From: Sphingobacteriales bacterium
Lineage (GTDB): Bacteria > Bacteroidota > Bacteroidia > Chitinophagales > LD1
DNA length: 44,142 bases
Direction of reading: 5' to 3'
NCBI GenBank assembly: GCA_018262795.1
Contig: JADFDM010000011.1
Location: 1-44,142, forward strand
How positions within the stretch are numbered: the first letter of the stretch is position 1; each line of letters opens with the position of its first letter. Shown one piece after another: positions 18,614 to 27,038 of this stretch. The position numbers and the translations under genes were made by a program. Under the pieces are notes generated by a model that saw nothing but the letters and a program-made list of their open reading frames with translations, was not told the origin of the DNA and made no database searches.

Positions 18614-20248
18614 CTAACCGAGATATTTGCCTTCAATGGGCATTCTACGCCCTATACCAAAGGCTTTTGGCGATATCCGCAAGATGGGGGGGGCTTGGTA
18701 GCGTTTCCACTCATTTGAGTTCACAAGTTTTAGCACCCGATCTACTAATGGCTTCTCAAAGCCCATTGCTATCAGCTCTTTGGGGCCTTGCTTCCGCTCT
18801 ATGTATTGAAATAAAATTTTATCTAACACTTCGTATTCGGGCAGCGAATCAGAATCCTTTTGATTGGGTCGTAGTTCCGCAGAAGGCGGTTTTGAAATAA
18901 TATTTTGAGGGATGATTTCCTCGTTTCGGTTTATGTAATGGGCTAATTGATATACTTGCGTTTTATACACATCTCCGAGCACAGCCAACCCTCCGCACAT
19001 ATCGCCATATAAAGTTCCGTAGCCGACTGCCGCCTCACTTTTATTTGTTGTATTTAGCAAAATATAACCAAACTTATTGCAGAAGGCCATTAATAATACT
19101 CCTCTGGTGCGCGCCTGCAAATTCTCTTCCGCCACACTAAATGGCAACTCCTTAAAGTAAGGCTGAAGGGTGTCGCGAAAAGACAGAAAAGTATTTTCTA
19201 TTGGGATTGTTTCATAGTTGGTTCCCAAGTTTTGGCAAAGCTGTTTCGAGTCGGCAATGGAATGCTCTGATGAAAAAGCGGAAGGTAAAAGCAAAGACAT
19301 CACATTCTCTTTTCCCAAAGCACGATCGGCCAAATACAAAACCAGTGCAGAGTCCATGCCCCCGCTTAAACCTAACAGAGCCTTCTTAAATCCCAATTTC
19401 TCAAAGTAATCGCGAATGCCGGTCACTAAGGCATCGTGGATGAGTGCAATTTCGCTGGGAGTGGCCGATATTTCGGGAGCAGATGACAGGGTATCTGTTT
19501 CTATTACTCTCATTTCCTCTTCAAAAAAACTCAACTGCTCTACCACCAATCCTTTCTCGTTCATCACGATACTGCCGCCATCAAATATCAAATCTGTTTG
19601 TGCCCCCGCTTCGTTGACATACAACAAGGGGATGCCATACTGTGCCACATTTGCTTTTATTACTCTGCGCCTCTCTACATTTTGAATATAACTGAAAGGA
19701 GAGGCGGATAAGTTGATCATCAAATCCGGTTGCTGAAGAATCAACTCATCCATCGGGCAAATGGTGTATAGTGGATTATCGTTGCTCACGTTCCATATAT
19801 CTTCGCAGATGGTGATGGCTAATTTTTTTCCTTTAAACTCAGCCACTTCAAAAACACAGTTGGGTTCAAAGTATCGGTATTCATCAAACACATCGTAGTT
19901 GGGCAATAGCGTTTTATCTGTGATATGTGTGACGGCCCCTTCAAACAAAAGAAAGGCGGAGTTGAATAAATCTTTCCCTTCCACCACCGGATTTTTTCTT
20001 GGGCAACCCACCAGCACCCCAATATGCTGCGTATGTTTTGCGATTTCCAATAAGGACTCGTGACTTTGTTCAATGAAGTCGTTAAACTCTAAAAAGTCGC
20101 GAGGAGGGTAACCGCAAATACACAATTCGCTAAACACAATCAATTCGGCCTGCTTCTTTTCGGCCTCTTTAATAGCCGAAATTATCTTTGTTGTATTGGC
20201 TGCAAAATTTCCAATATGGTAGTTGAGTTGAGCGAGCGCTATTTTCAT
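18614..20248 (-). CDS. nadE: Glutamine-dependent NAD+ synthetase
   Basis: Last step of NAD synthesis: amidates nicotinic acid adenine dinucleotide using ammonia released from glutamine. 544 residues in two domains. The N-terminal nitrilase-like amidase (about 1-255) has its triad: Glu41 in VFSELCICGYPPRD, Lys112 in DKTLLPNYDVF and Cys148 in ITICEDIW. The C-terminal ATP-pyrophosphatase synthetase has SGGMDSALVLYLA (295-307) and the later KSEAAVGYGTLYGDMCGGLAVLGD and KPPSAELRPNQKDSDSLPEY. It lies between two beta-barrel genes on the same strand, 14 bases after the upstream one. In flavobacteria nadE is also found beside gldB. Confidence 0.96.
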   Translation of the reverse strand: MKIALAQLNYHIGNFAANTTKIISAIKEAEKKQAELIVFSELCICGYPPRDFLEFNDFIEQSHESLLEIAKHTQHIGVLVGCPRKNPVVEGKDLFNSAFLLFEGAVTHITDKTLLPNYDVFDEYRYFEPNCVFEVAEFKGKKLAITICEDIWNVSNDNPLYTICPMDELILQQPDLMINLSASPFSYIQNVERRRVIKANVAQYGIPLLYVNEAGAQTDLIFDGGSIVMNEKGLVVEQLSFFEEEMRVIETDTLSSAPEISATPSEIALIHDALVTGIRDYFEKLGFKKALLGLSGGMDSALVLYLADRALGKENVMSLLLPSAFSSEHSIADSKQLCQNLGTNYETIPIENTFLSFRDTLQPYFKELPFSVAEENLQARTRGVLLMAFCNKFGYILLNTTNKSEAAVGYGTLYGDMCGGLAVLGDVYKTQVYQLAHYINRNEEIIPQNIISKPPSAELRPNQKDSDSLPEYEVLDKILFQYIERKQGPKELIAMGFEKPLVDRVLKLVNSNEWKRYQAPPILRISPKAFGIGRRMPIEGKYLG

Positions 20249-20262
20249 TCGATGGTTTCCTA

Positions 20263-20985
20263 TTAAAACAATACTCCAACTCGCAAACTCATAAAGCGCA
20301 TCAAATTTGGCTCCTTCTTAGGGTCGTGGTCGAGTATGTTATTGATAAAGCCATTGTGGTAAAATAACCCGACTAAAAGGGAAGTTTTATCATCAAAGCT
20401 GTATTCAAATCCCGCTCCGGCTCCCAGTCGCACATCAATAAAATTGCTGCGAAAGTCGCTGATTACCTTCGTCACATCGTTCTTCTTTCGGGCTATATTT
20501 TCTTTTTCAATTAAATATTTATCGGAAGAGCCAATCGAGTCGCTGTACGTAGCACGCGCATTGACGGTAAGCTGTATATCTATACCCACCTGGCCCCAAA
20601 TGTTGAACTTGCCATCTTTAATCTGATTGGTTTTCAGTTTAAGATAGGCGGGAATAACTACATAGTGAAAGCCGTACTTTTCGCTGATGCTTCTGACTTT
20701 CAGGCCGGCAGTATCCAACTCGAAAGCATCGCGTCCACTGATGTTACAACCGTCAAAAGCACCGGACAAACCGGTAGATAATCCATAGTTTTTTGCAAAC
20801 CAGTATTCCAGCATAAAGCCGTAGTCAATGCCAAATCTCGGCTTCCCTTTCGTGAGGTCTTTACCGGCCGGTTTGGCCCATGCAATGCCGGGTGAAGTAT
20901 AAAGGCCAATCCGAATGTGATCATTGAGGCTAAAGCCGGGAATAGACAGAAGCACAAAAAACGTTAGTATAAAAGTTCGTTTCAT
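20263..20985 (-). CDS. Outer-membrane beta-barrel protein, secreted
   Basis: 240 residues from the ATG at 20985 (or 244 from 20997). A signal peptide (MKRTFILTFFVLLSIPGFS) precedes a porin-like domain rich in alternating Gly/aromatic strands: RIGLYTSPGIAWAKP, FGIDYGFMLEYWFAKNYGLSTGLSG, YHYVVIPAYLKLK-like, IDVRLGAGAGFEYSF, TSLLVGLFYHNGF and the terminal MRFMSLRVGVLF, ending in Phe. This is the OMP_b-brl_2 pattern. The open frame extends upstream to 21501 but that part overlaps gldB antisense and is not protein-like. It is the first gene of a likely barrel-nadE-barrel operon and is divergent from gldB with only 21 bases between starts. Confidence 0.78.
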   Translation of the reverse strand: MKRTFILTFFVLLSIPGFSLNDHIRIGLYTSPGIAWAKPAGKDLTKGKPRFGIDYGFMLEYWFAKNYGLSTGLSGAFDGCNISGRDAFELDTAGLKVRSISEKYGFHYVVIPAYLKLKTNQIKDGKFNIWGQVGIDIQLTVNARATYSDSIGSSDKYLIEKENIARKKNDVTKVISDFRSNFIDVRLGAGAGFEYSFDDKTSLLVGLFYHNGFINNILDHDPKKEPNLMRFMSLRVGVLF

Positions 20986-21006
20986 TTTCTTTCGCATTTT
21001 CGTATC

Positions 21007-22068
21007 ATGTTTAAGGAGCTGAGAATTTTTATTGCTGTTGGAGCACTTGCGTTTCTCGCCAGTTGCAACGGCTGCAATAAAAACAAAAGTAGAGAAAAAC
21101 CCGATGTATCGAATATCCACATTGATCTTCATTGGCTTCGCTTTGACAAAGACCTGAGTGATTTCGGCAATTATGATTTCACTGAGTGGGAAAATAGTAT
21201 GATGCAGAAGTATGATGGCTTCTATAATTTCTACGTTAGCAACTTTATCATTGGCCCCCGCCCGGCAGGTGATACTACTAATATTACCGCAGAGGCTATT
21301 CGAAAATTTCTGGCAGATAAATACATCCGAACCATTCAGGACTCTATCAACTCCAGATATAAAGACACGAAAGATGTAGAAGCTGCGATGAAGCAGATGT
21401 TTCTCTATTTCAAATATTACTTCCCCGAAATGGATGTGCCGGATATTATTACCATTAACTCTGCTTACGGAGCTGGTGTTTCTCCCTTCGGACGAAACCA
21501 ATTAATCATTGGGCTGGATATGTTTTTAGGACAGGATAATCACGATTATGACAGTGCGGGGGTGTATGAATATCTGCGCCATAAGATGAGCCGGGAATAT
21601 ATTCCCCGATATGTAGCAGAAGCCATGTATGATGAATATTACGGAAAGGGAGATATGCGATCGGATGAAACCTTAGTAGAGGCGATGGTGGACAAGGGGA
21701 AGAAGATGTATTTTCTGAGTTACGTTTTTCCCGATGCTCCCGATAGTTTGATTTTGGGATATACGCAACCACAAACGGATTGGTGTGCGAAAAGCGAATA
21801 TTCCATTTGGCGGTTTTTCAACGACAAAGATTTACTGTATAAGGAAAATGCCATGGATAAAACAAGGTATTTGGGAGATGGTCCCACTACTTCGGGAATG
21901 CCCCCCGAAGCTCCGGGCACTATTGGCAATTACATCGGGCTTCAAATTGTTCGAAAATTTATGAAGGAGACGGGCAGCCAGATACCGCTCCACGAACTGA
22001 TAGTGAAGTACGATGCGAAAACTATTTTCAAGAAATCGAATTACCGCCCTTCCAAATCTAACTTCTGA
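21007..22068 (+). CDS. gldB: Gliding motility lipoprotein GldB
   Basis: 353 residues. A lipoprotein signal with lipobox LASC (Cys20) anchors it. GldB was found as essential for gliding in Flavobacterium and its family is spread through Bacteroidota, including non-gliders; the molecular role is unknown. Family features visible are the early HLHWLRFDKDLSDF-like segment, the EWENSMMQKYDGFYNFYVSNFI block, a middle PDIITINSAY...LIIGLDMFLG, and the C-terminal EAPGTIGNYIGLQIVRKFM. Its neighbour nadE is the same as in flavobacteria, supporting the call, but gldC does not follow. Instead an unknown membrane protein lies downstream. Confidence 0.88.
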   Translation: MFKELRIFIAVGALAFLASCNGCNKNKSREKPDVSNIHIDLHWLRFDKDLSDFGNYDFTEWENSMMQKYDGFYNFYVSNFIIGPRPAGDTTNITAEAIRKFLADKYIRTIQDSINSRYKDTKDVEAAMKQMFLYFKYYFPEMDVPDIITINSAYGAGVSPFGRNQLIIGLDMFLGQDNHDYDSAGVYEYLRHKMSREYIPRYVAEAMYDEYYGKGDMRSDETLVEAMVDKGKKMYFLSYVFPDAPDSLILGYTQPQTDWCAKSEYSIWRFFNDKDLLYKENAMDKTRYLGDGPTTSGMPPEAPGTIGNYIGLQIVRKFMKETGSQIPLHELIVKYDAKTIFKKSNYRPSKSNF

Positions 22069-22104
22069 GTTTTCATATTTCATTTCTTAGATACACCAGA
22101 TTTA

Positions 22105-22112
22105 TATCTTTG
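22105..22112 (+). promoter_or_regulatory. Promoter -7 box for the polytopic protein at 22140
   Basis: TATCTTTG is a perfect TAnnTTTG match, 27 bases before the ATG. It suggests that this gene has its own promoter rather than only read-through from gldB, 71 bases upstream. Confidence 0.55.
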
Positions 22113-22139
22113 AGGCGATAAGTGCTATTCAGATAAACT

Positions 22140-23006
22140 ATGGAGCCGGAACATCGGGGAAGAGAAGTTTGGTACAGTAAGCTATTCAGAATATTCAATT
22201 CTGCCATCTGCTTTTCTATTGCTTACATTGCTATAACTCAGCTATACTGGGTTAGTATGGCTCTCGTAGCCAAGTTGTTCAAATTTGATTCATTCATCTA
22301 TTACTACGGAATTAAGTTCATGTTGAACGACCAATCATGGAATCACAGGAACATTTCTTTGATATATGGAACGGGGCCTGTTTTCGCCTTGATGGCTGGT
22401 TTGCTCTGCCTTCTTTTCTTTTACAAGTTAAAGCGAATCCCTTCCTTATTGAATGTGCTCTTTCTTTGGGGCTTTGTGATAGGAACCGGCATTTTTTCGA
22501 CCCAGGCGCTTATTGCCTCTTTGGGAATGAATAACTACGACTCAGATTTTTATCAAAACTTAGCAGTGGTATTTACCTGGCTCAAGATTCCTGCTTTTTT
22601 GGTTTATCTGTTGAATATTCCCTTTGCATTTATGCTCATTTATTTTGCTGCCAATTCGGGAAAGCCCTTTCTCTCTCTCTCCTTCTCGTACGGTAAGGTG
22701 AACAAACTTTCCAGAAAGAGGCGCTATTTTTTTGAAACAGTGATAGTTCCGTTTCTGTTAGGCGGTCTTATTACTACGGTGCTTACTTTTCCTATGAATC
22801 TTTCTATCCATCTGCTTTACTTAGCAGTGATTGCCGTTCAACTATTGATTGCTTGGTATATGCTTGTCCATATAGAAGTATTAAAGGAGGATGTGCTGAG
22901 GCTTAAATCACTGCAAGTGTTGAATCCGTTTTTGGTTTTTTTTCTCGTCTTGGCAATCATCACAGTGCTCGTAACCTGGAAAGGGCTTTATTTTTCGTTT
23001 AATTAA
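22140..23006 (+). CDS. Polytopic inner-membrane protein of unknown function
   Basis: 288 residues with about seven hydrophobic helices (roughly 17-43, 75-93, 100-120, 142-168, 200-220, 224-244 and 263-284). Loops carry basic KLKR and KLSRKRR clusters, placing them in the cytoplasm. The second loop has FDSFIYYYGIKFMLNDQSWNHRNISLIYGTGP, with His and Asn that might be conserved. I see no transporter, protease or kinase signature and do not recognise the family. It occupies the place after gldB where gldC sits in flavobacteria, but is unrelated to GldC, which is small and soluble. Confidence 0.75.
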   Translation: MEPEHRGREVWYSKLFRIFNSAICFSIAYIAITQLYWVSMALVAKLFKFDSFIYYYGIKFMLNDQSWNHRNISLIYGTGPVFALMAGLLCLLFFYKLKRIPSLLNVLFLWGFVIGTGIFSTQALIASLGMNNYDSDFYQNLAVVFTWLKIPAFLVYLLNIPFAFMLIYFAANSGKPFLSLSFSYGKVNKLSRKRRYFFETVIVPFLLGGLITTVLTFPMNLSIHLLYLAVIAVQLLIAWYMLVHIEVLKEDVLRLKSLQVLNPFLVFFLVLAIITVLVTWKGLYFSFN

Positions 23007-23081
23007 TTTCTCCATCCAGCTTCATTAAATTTTTTTGAACGCGGAAAAGGGGGGAATATTGAAAGTGGTAGAAATCCTATT

Positions 23082-23930
23082 TCAATCCATCTGACAAAGC
23101 GTTTTCGCTTCTGCTAAAACGGTCTTTCTGCGATTTGACTTTACTCCGATCTTATCCAAAATGCTGGGGTCTTTCAGCAGGTCGTGACAAAGAACTACCT
23201 TATCTTCCAGCAACAGTTTTTTCTCTCTTTGAGTGAGAGCGGTAAGGCAGGTGATCGGATGTAGTCCGGTGGTGTCAATCAGTTCGCGCAAGCTTTGACC
23301 GGCAGGGAAATCCCAGCCCATCAGTTCCAGCCCACTGCACAAGCCGTACTTAATCGCATCTTCCGAAAAGCTGGTATTGGTAACCACCCAACCCTTGAAG
23401 GTTTTGCCTTTATTCTCCTTGAGTAGCGATTGCTTTTCTTTCAAATCCAAAAAGCGGGAATGGATGTACAGCGGCACCTTTACATCGCATACTAAGCCGC
23501 GCAGGTTGTGAAATTTGCACTCTATAAAGTGGATATTATCGTTGACTGTTGCCAGCACGTCCACTTCATGGGTTACACATCTTCCCTCTAACACTTGATT
23601 GGTTATAGTTTCAAATCCCTGGCTTTGCAGCAAGGCTGCTACATACTTTTCAAAGGGGAAGCCGGTGGGCCCCAGTTCCATGATGGCAGTTTTCAGCCGA
23701 TACTTTGCCGCCATTGGACGCGCAAATGACCGGAGCATAGCAAAGGCCTTCCGGTATATTTCACCAGTGGGCATGCCTTCATACAGTTGCGCTGAAATTT
23801 CTCGAATAATTCGGTTAGCAAGAACCTTATCGGAACCGGCACGTGTGAGGGAACGGTGTAGTTTGTTTTCATCAAAGGGAACTAACTCCCCCGAAGATTT
23901 GAGGATAGAAATGGCCTGCCTTTTTTTCAT
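23082..23930 (-). CDS. ATP-cone domain fused to Mrr-like restriction endonuclease fold
   Basis: 282 residues from the ATG at 23930. Residues about 6-90 are an ATP-cone, the nucleotide-sensing domain of ribonucleotide reductase and NrdR (ILKSSGELVPFDENKLHRSL, with a final YRLKTAIMELGPTG). A PD-(D/E)xK nuclease domain follows: FEKYVAALLQSQGF (93-106) is the Mrr-type N-terminal helix, and Asp124 with Glu137-x-Lys139 (HEVDVLA...FIECKFHN) are the catalytic residues. The C-terminal 45 residues look like a helix-hairpin-helix segment. It is a probable DNA nuclease gated by ATP or dATP; target and role are unknown. It stands alone, without a methyltransferase. The longer frame from 23981 adds 17 residues with no domain support. 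Confidence 0.85.
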   Translation of the reverse strand: MKKRQAISILKSSGELVPFDENKLHRSLTRAGSDKVLANRIIREISAQLYEGMPTGEIYRKAFAMLRSFARPMAAKYRLKTAIMELGPTGFPFEKYVAALLQSQGFETITNQVLEGRCVTHEVDVLATVNDNIHFIECKFHNLRGLVCDVKVPLYIHSRFLDLKEKQSLLKENKGKTFKGWVVTNTSFSEDAIKYGLCSGLELMGWDFPAGQSLRELIDTTGLHPITCLTALTQREKKLLLEDKVVLCHDLLKDPSILDKIGVKSNRRKTVLAEAKTLCQMD

Positions 23931-24346
23931 CTTATCGGCACAAAATAAAGGAAGTATGCAAACTAAATCAGGAAATGGCAAAGAACTACCTGAACTTTAT
24001 ACCTATTGGAAGTTTTACGGTTGCTTAACTGATGTTCTCCGTAATGAAGTCTGTCCGGTTCACGACTATTTAACTGTGAGTCGTGCAACGATGAAGTAAC
24101 GGCACTATGAAAGCGAAAACCCTGCGCGGCTTTGTATTCTCTGTTAAACATGTACTAAATAGATTTATTGATGAGCAAGTTTAAATGGGAATAGAATTTC
24201 GCTGTTTTATACCGCTCGGCCTTTTATTGCTTCCCGATTTGAGATGATTTAGCTGCTATGAAAATAATCCCTCACGATAGATATTTAAAGGGAACATTTC
24301 TACCACTTGTAATCTGTGTGTGAAAGAACTGAATCTGAAAGCCTGT
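23931..24346. other. Intergenic region between the ATP-cone nuclease and dinB
   Basis: About 415 bases without a supported gene. A 47-codon frame (23956-24099, plus strand) has an SD-like AAAGGA but no family or composition support. An inverted repeat CACGAC/GTCGTG (24061-24085) could form a hairpin. No perfect promoter box is seen. Confidence 0.4.
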
Positions 24347-25687
24347 CTAACCCTTAGGCGGTAAATCAGAAGAAACAAACACATCTTGAAATGGAATATC
24401 ATACGCAGATTTTGATAGGTCTTTTATGGAGCCGAACCCAATCACGTCTTTCATCACCGGCTTATCAATCAGTTCAGCAGCCATCTGTATTTTTTCAAAC
24501 CCAAATTTATCGCGGATGTTATACACTGTTTTCCGCAGCTGGTCGGCCTGGTAAGTGCTTTCAAACAAAGAGTATTGTTGCCATCCATCTTGCACAAAAT
24601 TACCTACCGACAAGCCCATTCTTCCTATATCGGTATTGATTATTTTCTCTCCATTTAAGTTTTCTTCAAATTGCCGGATTCGATCCAAAATAATTTGATA
24701 CAACTGCACGCCTCCCTGCACCGGTATGTTTGTGTGCAGATGATCGCTCCAACTAAAACCGCTGAGGTAGCCACAGGAGAAGCCGATGGCATGGCAAAAA
24801 ACTTCTTGCGTCATCATCCGCTTTTCTAATTGCTGGCAAAGAGCGTAAAGAATGTGGTGAAGCGTCTCCTCCGAAGCGCGTTGCTCTGCCGATACCTGCC
24901 GCATGGCCTGCATGGTTTTATATTTCTTGTCGAATCGCATATCCACTTCTTTAAAATTTAAGCGGAAATGCCAAAACTCACCGATAATACTTTTACAGGC
25001 GCGCCTTATTTTATCGGGCGAAGTATGGCGCAGTTGCAGCGCGGAGTGAATGCCCCCCATGACCAAGCGAGCCGCCATCTTTTTTGAAATGCCGGGTAAA
25101 TCAGTGAGTGACAAGCGATCGAGAATTTCATCAATATTCTCCGGTGTTATTATCACTAAGCCATCGGGCTTTTGTAATTCAGTACCCAACTTTGCCAAAA
25201 ATTCATTCGGAGCAATGCCGATAGAGCAAGTCATATAATCGCCTACATCTTCCTTTATTTTCTTTTTGATGTCAAGGGCTAATTGCCGCATGTCCTTATA
25301 CACTAACTGGTACGAAGAAAAATTAATCACCGCTTCATCAATACTGAAGGGAATCACATCATCTGAAAAATGCTGCAATACTTTAATGAGACGTTTGTGA
25401 AACTCCCGATAGCGATCCGGATTGGTTTCGAGAGGAACAAAATCTGGGTATCTCTTTACAATTTCAGAAAGAGTAGCGGGCTTTATCCCCATCGCTTTGG
25501 CGGTTTTAGAGAGGGCAATCACCGCTCCGTTTCTTCCGGTATAAACACAAACCCCCACCGGCCGATTGCGCAGCCAGTAATTTACCTGTTGCTCACAACT
25601 GGGGAAAAAGCTATTCATGTCCACAAACATCACAGTGGGTTTCAGGTTAGAATGGGCGATATTATTTTGATTTAGTTTGTTTGCCAC
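24347..25687 (-). CDS. dinB: Y-family (DinB/UmuC-type) translesion DNA polymerase
   Basis: Copies past damaged bases with low fidelity. 446 residues from a GTG start at 25687. The palm has both catalytic motifs: FVDMNSFF (21-28), with Asp23 and aromatic steric gate Phe28, and PFSIDEAV (113-120), with Asp117 and Glu118. [23 protein letters not shown] (154-176) and the DLPGIS helix-hairpin-helix (196-201) follow, then a little-finger domain (about 240-365). QYSLF (371-375) is a sliding-clamp-binding motif, followed by a UmuC-like tail [17 protein letters not shown]. The next ATG (25630) would remove the first beta strand, so the GTG start is preferred. No LexA box was recognised. It is divergent from pgk. 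Confidence 0.92.
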   Translation of the reverse strand: MANKLNQNNIAHSNLKPTVMFVDMNSFFPSCEQQVNYWLRNRPVGVCVYTGRNGAVIALSKTAKAMGIKPATLSEIVKRYPDFVPLETNPDRYREFHKRLIKVLQHFSDDVIPFSIDEAVINFSSYQLVYKDMRQLALDIKKKIKEDVGDYMTCSIGIAPNEFLAKLGTELQKPDGLVIITPENIDEILDRLSLTDLPGISKKMAARLVMGGIHSALQLRHTSPDKIRRACKSIIGEFWHFRLNFKEVDMRFDKKYKTMQAMRQVSAEQRASEETLHHILYALCQQLEKRMMTQEVFCHAIGFSCGYLSGFSWSDHLHTNIPVQGGVQLYQIILDRIRQFEENLNGEKIINTDIGRMGLSVGNFVQDGWQQYSLFESTYQADQLRKTVYNIRDKFGFEKIQMAAELIDKPVMKDVIGFGSIKDLSKSAYDIPFQDVFVSSDLPPKG

Positions 25688-25767
25688 GATTATTAGTTTC
25701 TGCTAAAATAATTAGCTTAACGGAAATAATCTTGAAAAACTATTTTCGCAGGCAGAAAGTGAATTTT

Positions 25768-26991
25768 ATGGAGATAAGAACAGTAAGCAACTATAATTTT
25801 TCGGGTAAACGCGCCTTAGTTCGGGTGGACTTTAACGTGCCTTTAGATAAGAAAACCTTTGCGGTAACTGATGCTACCCGATTGCGAGGAGCGGTGCCTA
25901 CCATCAAAAAAATTCTAAATGATGGAGGAAGCGTGGTGCTGATGAGCCACCTCGGTCGGCCGCTTAAAAAATTAAAAGAAGATGGAACCATAGATTATGA
26001 AAAGCACAGTCTAAGGCATATTGTAAAAGCGCTTTCTGATTTGCTGGGTGTGGAAGTGAAGTTTGCTACAGATTGCATTAGTGAGGAAGCCTTTGTGATG
26101 TCTTCAGGATTAAAAGCCGGGGAAGTGTTGCTGTTAGAGAATCTCCGTTTTTATAAAGAGGAAGAAAAAGGAGAGGCTGCATTTGCGGAGAAACTTTCGA
26201 GGCATGGAGAGGTGTACGTGAATGATGCGTTTGGTACAGCTCACCGGGCACATGCCTCCACTACGATTGTGGCCAACTACTACAGCCCTGAAAATAAGAT
26301 GTTCGGGTACCTCATGGCAGATGAAGTAAAGAATGCAGATAAAGTGCTGAAGAGTGCGGAGAAACCCTTTACTGCCATCTTGGGTGGGGCAAAAGTTTCT
26401 GACAAGATTCTGATTATTGAAAACCTGCTGAGCAGAGCCAACAATATTCTGATAGGAGGAGGAATGGCCTACACATTTTTCAAGGCAACGGGGGGAAACA
26501 TTGGAAACAGCTTAGTGGAGGAAGATAAGTTGGAATTGGCGCTGCAACTAATTGAGAAGGCGAAGGCAAAAGGAGTGAATCTGGTGTTGCCGATAGATAG
26601 TGTGATAGCCGATAAATTTGATGCAAGAGCGAACACATCAACTGCTAACAGCAATGAAATTCCCGGTGGATGGATGGGCTTGGATATTGCAGATAAGGCA
26701 ATATATGATTTTACGCAGGTTATTCTTTCTTCAAAAACAATACTCTGGAACGGCCCGATGGGAGTATTTGAAATGGACAAATTTCAACACGGCACTGAAG
26801 CTATTGCAAAAGCAGTAGCCGAAGCCACTACGAATGGCGCGTTCAGTTTAGTGGGAGGGGGAGATAGTGTGGCGGCTGTCAATAAATTTGGATTGGCTAA
26901 TAAAGTAAGTTATGTTTCTACCGGAGGTGGAGCAATGCTCGAATACTTTGAAGGAAAAGAACTGCCGGGTATTAAAGCTATAGTTGGGTAA
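25768..26991 (+). CDS. pgk: Phosphoglycerate kinase
   Basis: Glycolytic transfer of phosphate from 1,3-bisphosphoglycerate to ADP. 407 residues from the ATG at 25768; the frame opens upstream but adds 29 residues with no homology. Signatures: RVDFNVPLD (19-27), [40 protein letters not shown], the nucleotide-binding GWMGLDIA and [11 protein letters not shown], and the C-terminal GGGDSVAAV and [19 protein letters not shown]. Full length, all conserved. No gap next to it, so it is probably monocistronic. A 7-of-8 -7 box (TATTTTCG) is at about 25741-25748. Confidence 0.97.
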   Translation: MEIRTVSNYNFSGKRALVRVDFNVPLDKKTFAVTDATRLRGAVPTIKKILNDGGSVVLMSHLGRPLKKLKEDGTIDYEKHSLRHIVKALSDLLGVEVKFATDCISEEAFVMSSGLKAGEVLLLENLRFYKEEEKGEAAFAEKLSRHGEVYVNDAFGTAHRAHASTTIVANYYSPENKMFGYLMADEVKNADKVLKSAEKPFTAILGGAKVSDKILIIENLLSRANNILIGGGMAYTFFKATGGNIGNSLVEEDKLELALQLIEKAKAKGVNLVLPIDSVIADKFDARANTSTANSNEIPGGWMGLDIADKAIYDFTQVILSSKTILWNGPMGVFEMDKFQHGTEAIAKAVAEATTNGAFSLVGGGDSVAAVNKFGLANKVSYVSTGGGAMLEYFEGKELPGIKAIVG

Positions 26992-27038
26992 GCATTGCAT
27001 TCCCTCTTAGTCCCCAATTAGCTCTTGAAATGAACCGC

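Noticed and set aside
18565-18636. N-terminal extension of the barrel gene at 17803
   Set aside because: It would overlap nadE and place residues before a clean signal peptide.
20986-21501. N-terminal extension of the barrel gene at 20263
   Set aside because: It runs antisense through gldB and would bury a perfect signal peptide; the start at 20985 or 20997 is preferred.
23956-24099. A 47-codon plus-strand frame with an SD-like AAAGGA
   Set aside because: No recognised family, no promoter, and composition typical of chance frames; kept only as a remark.
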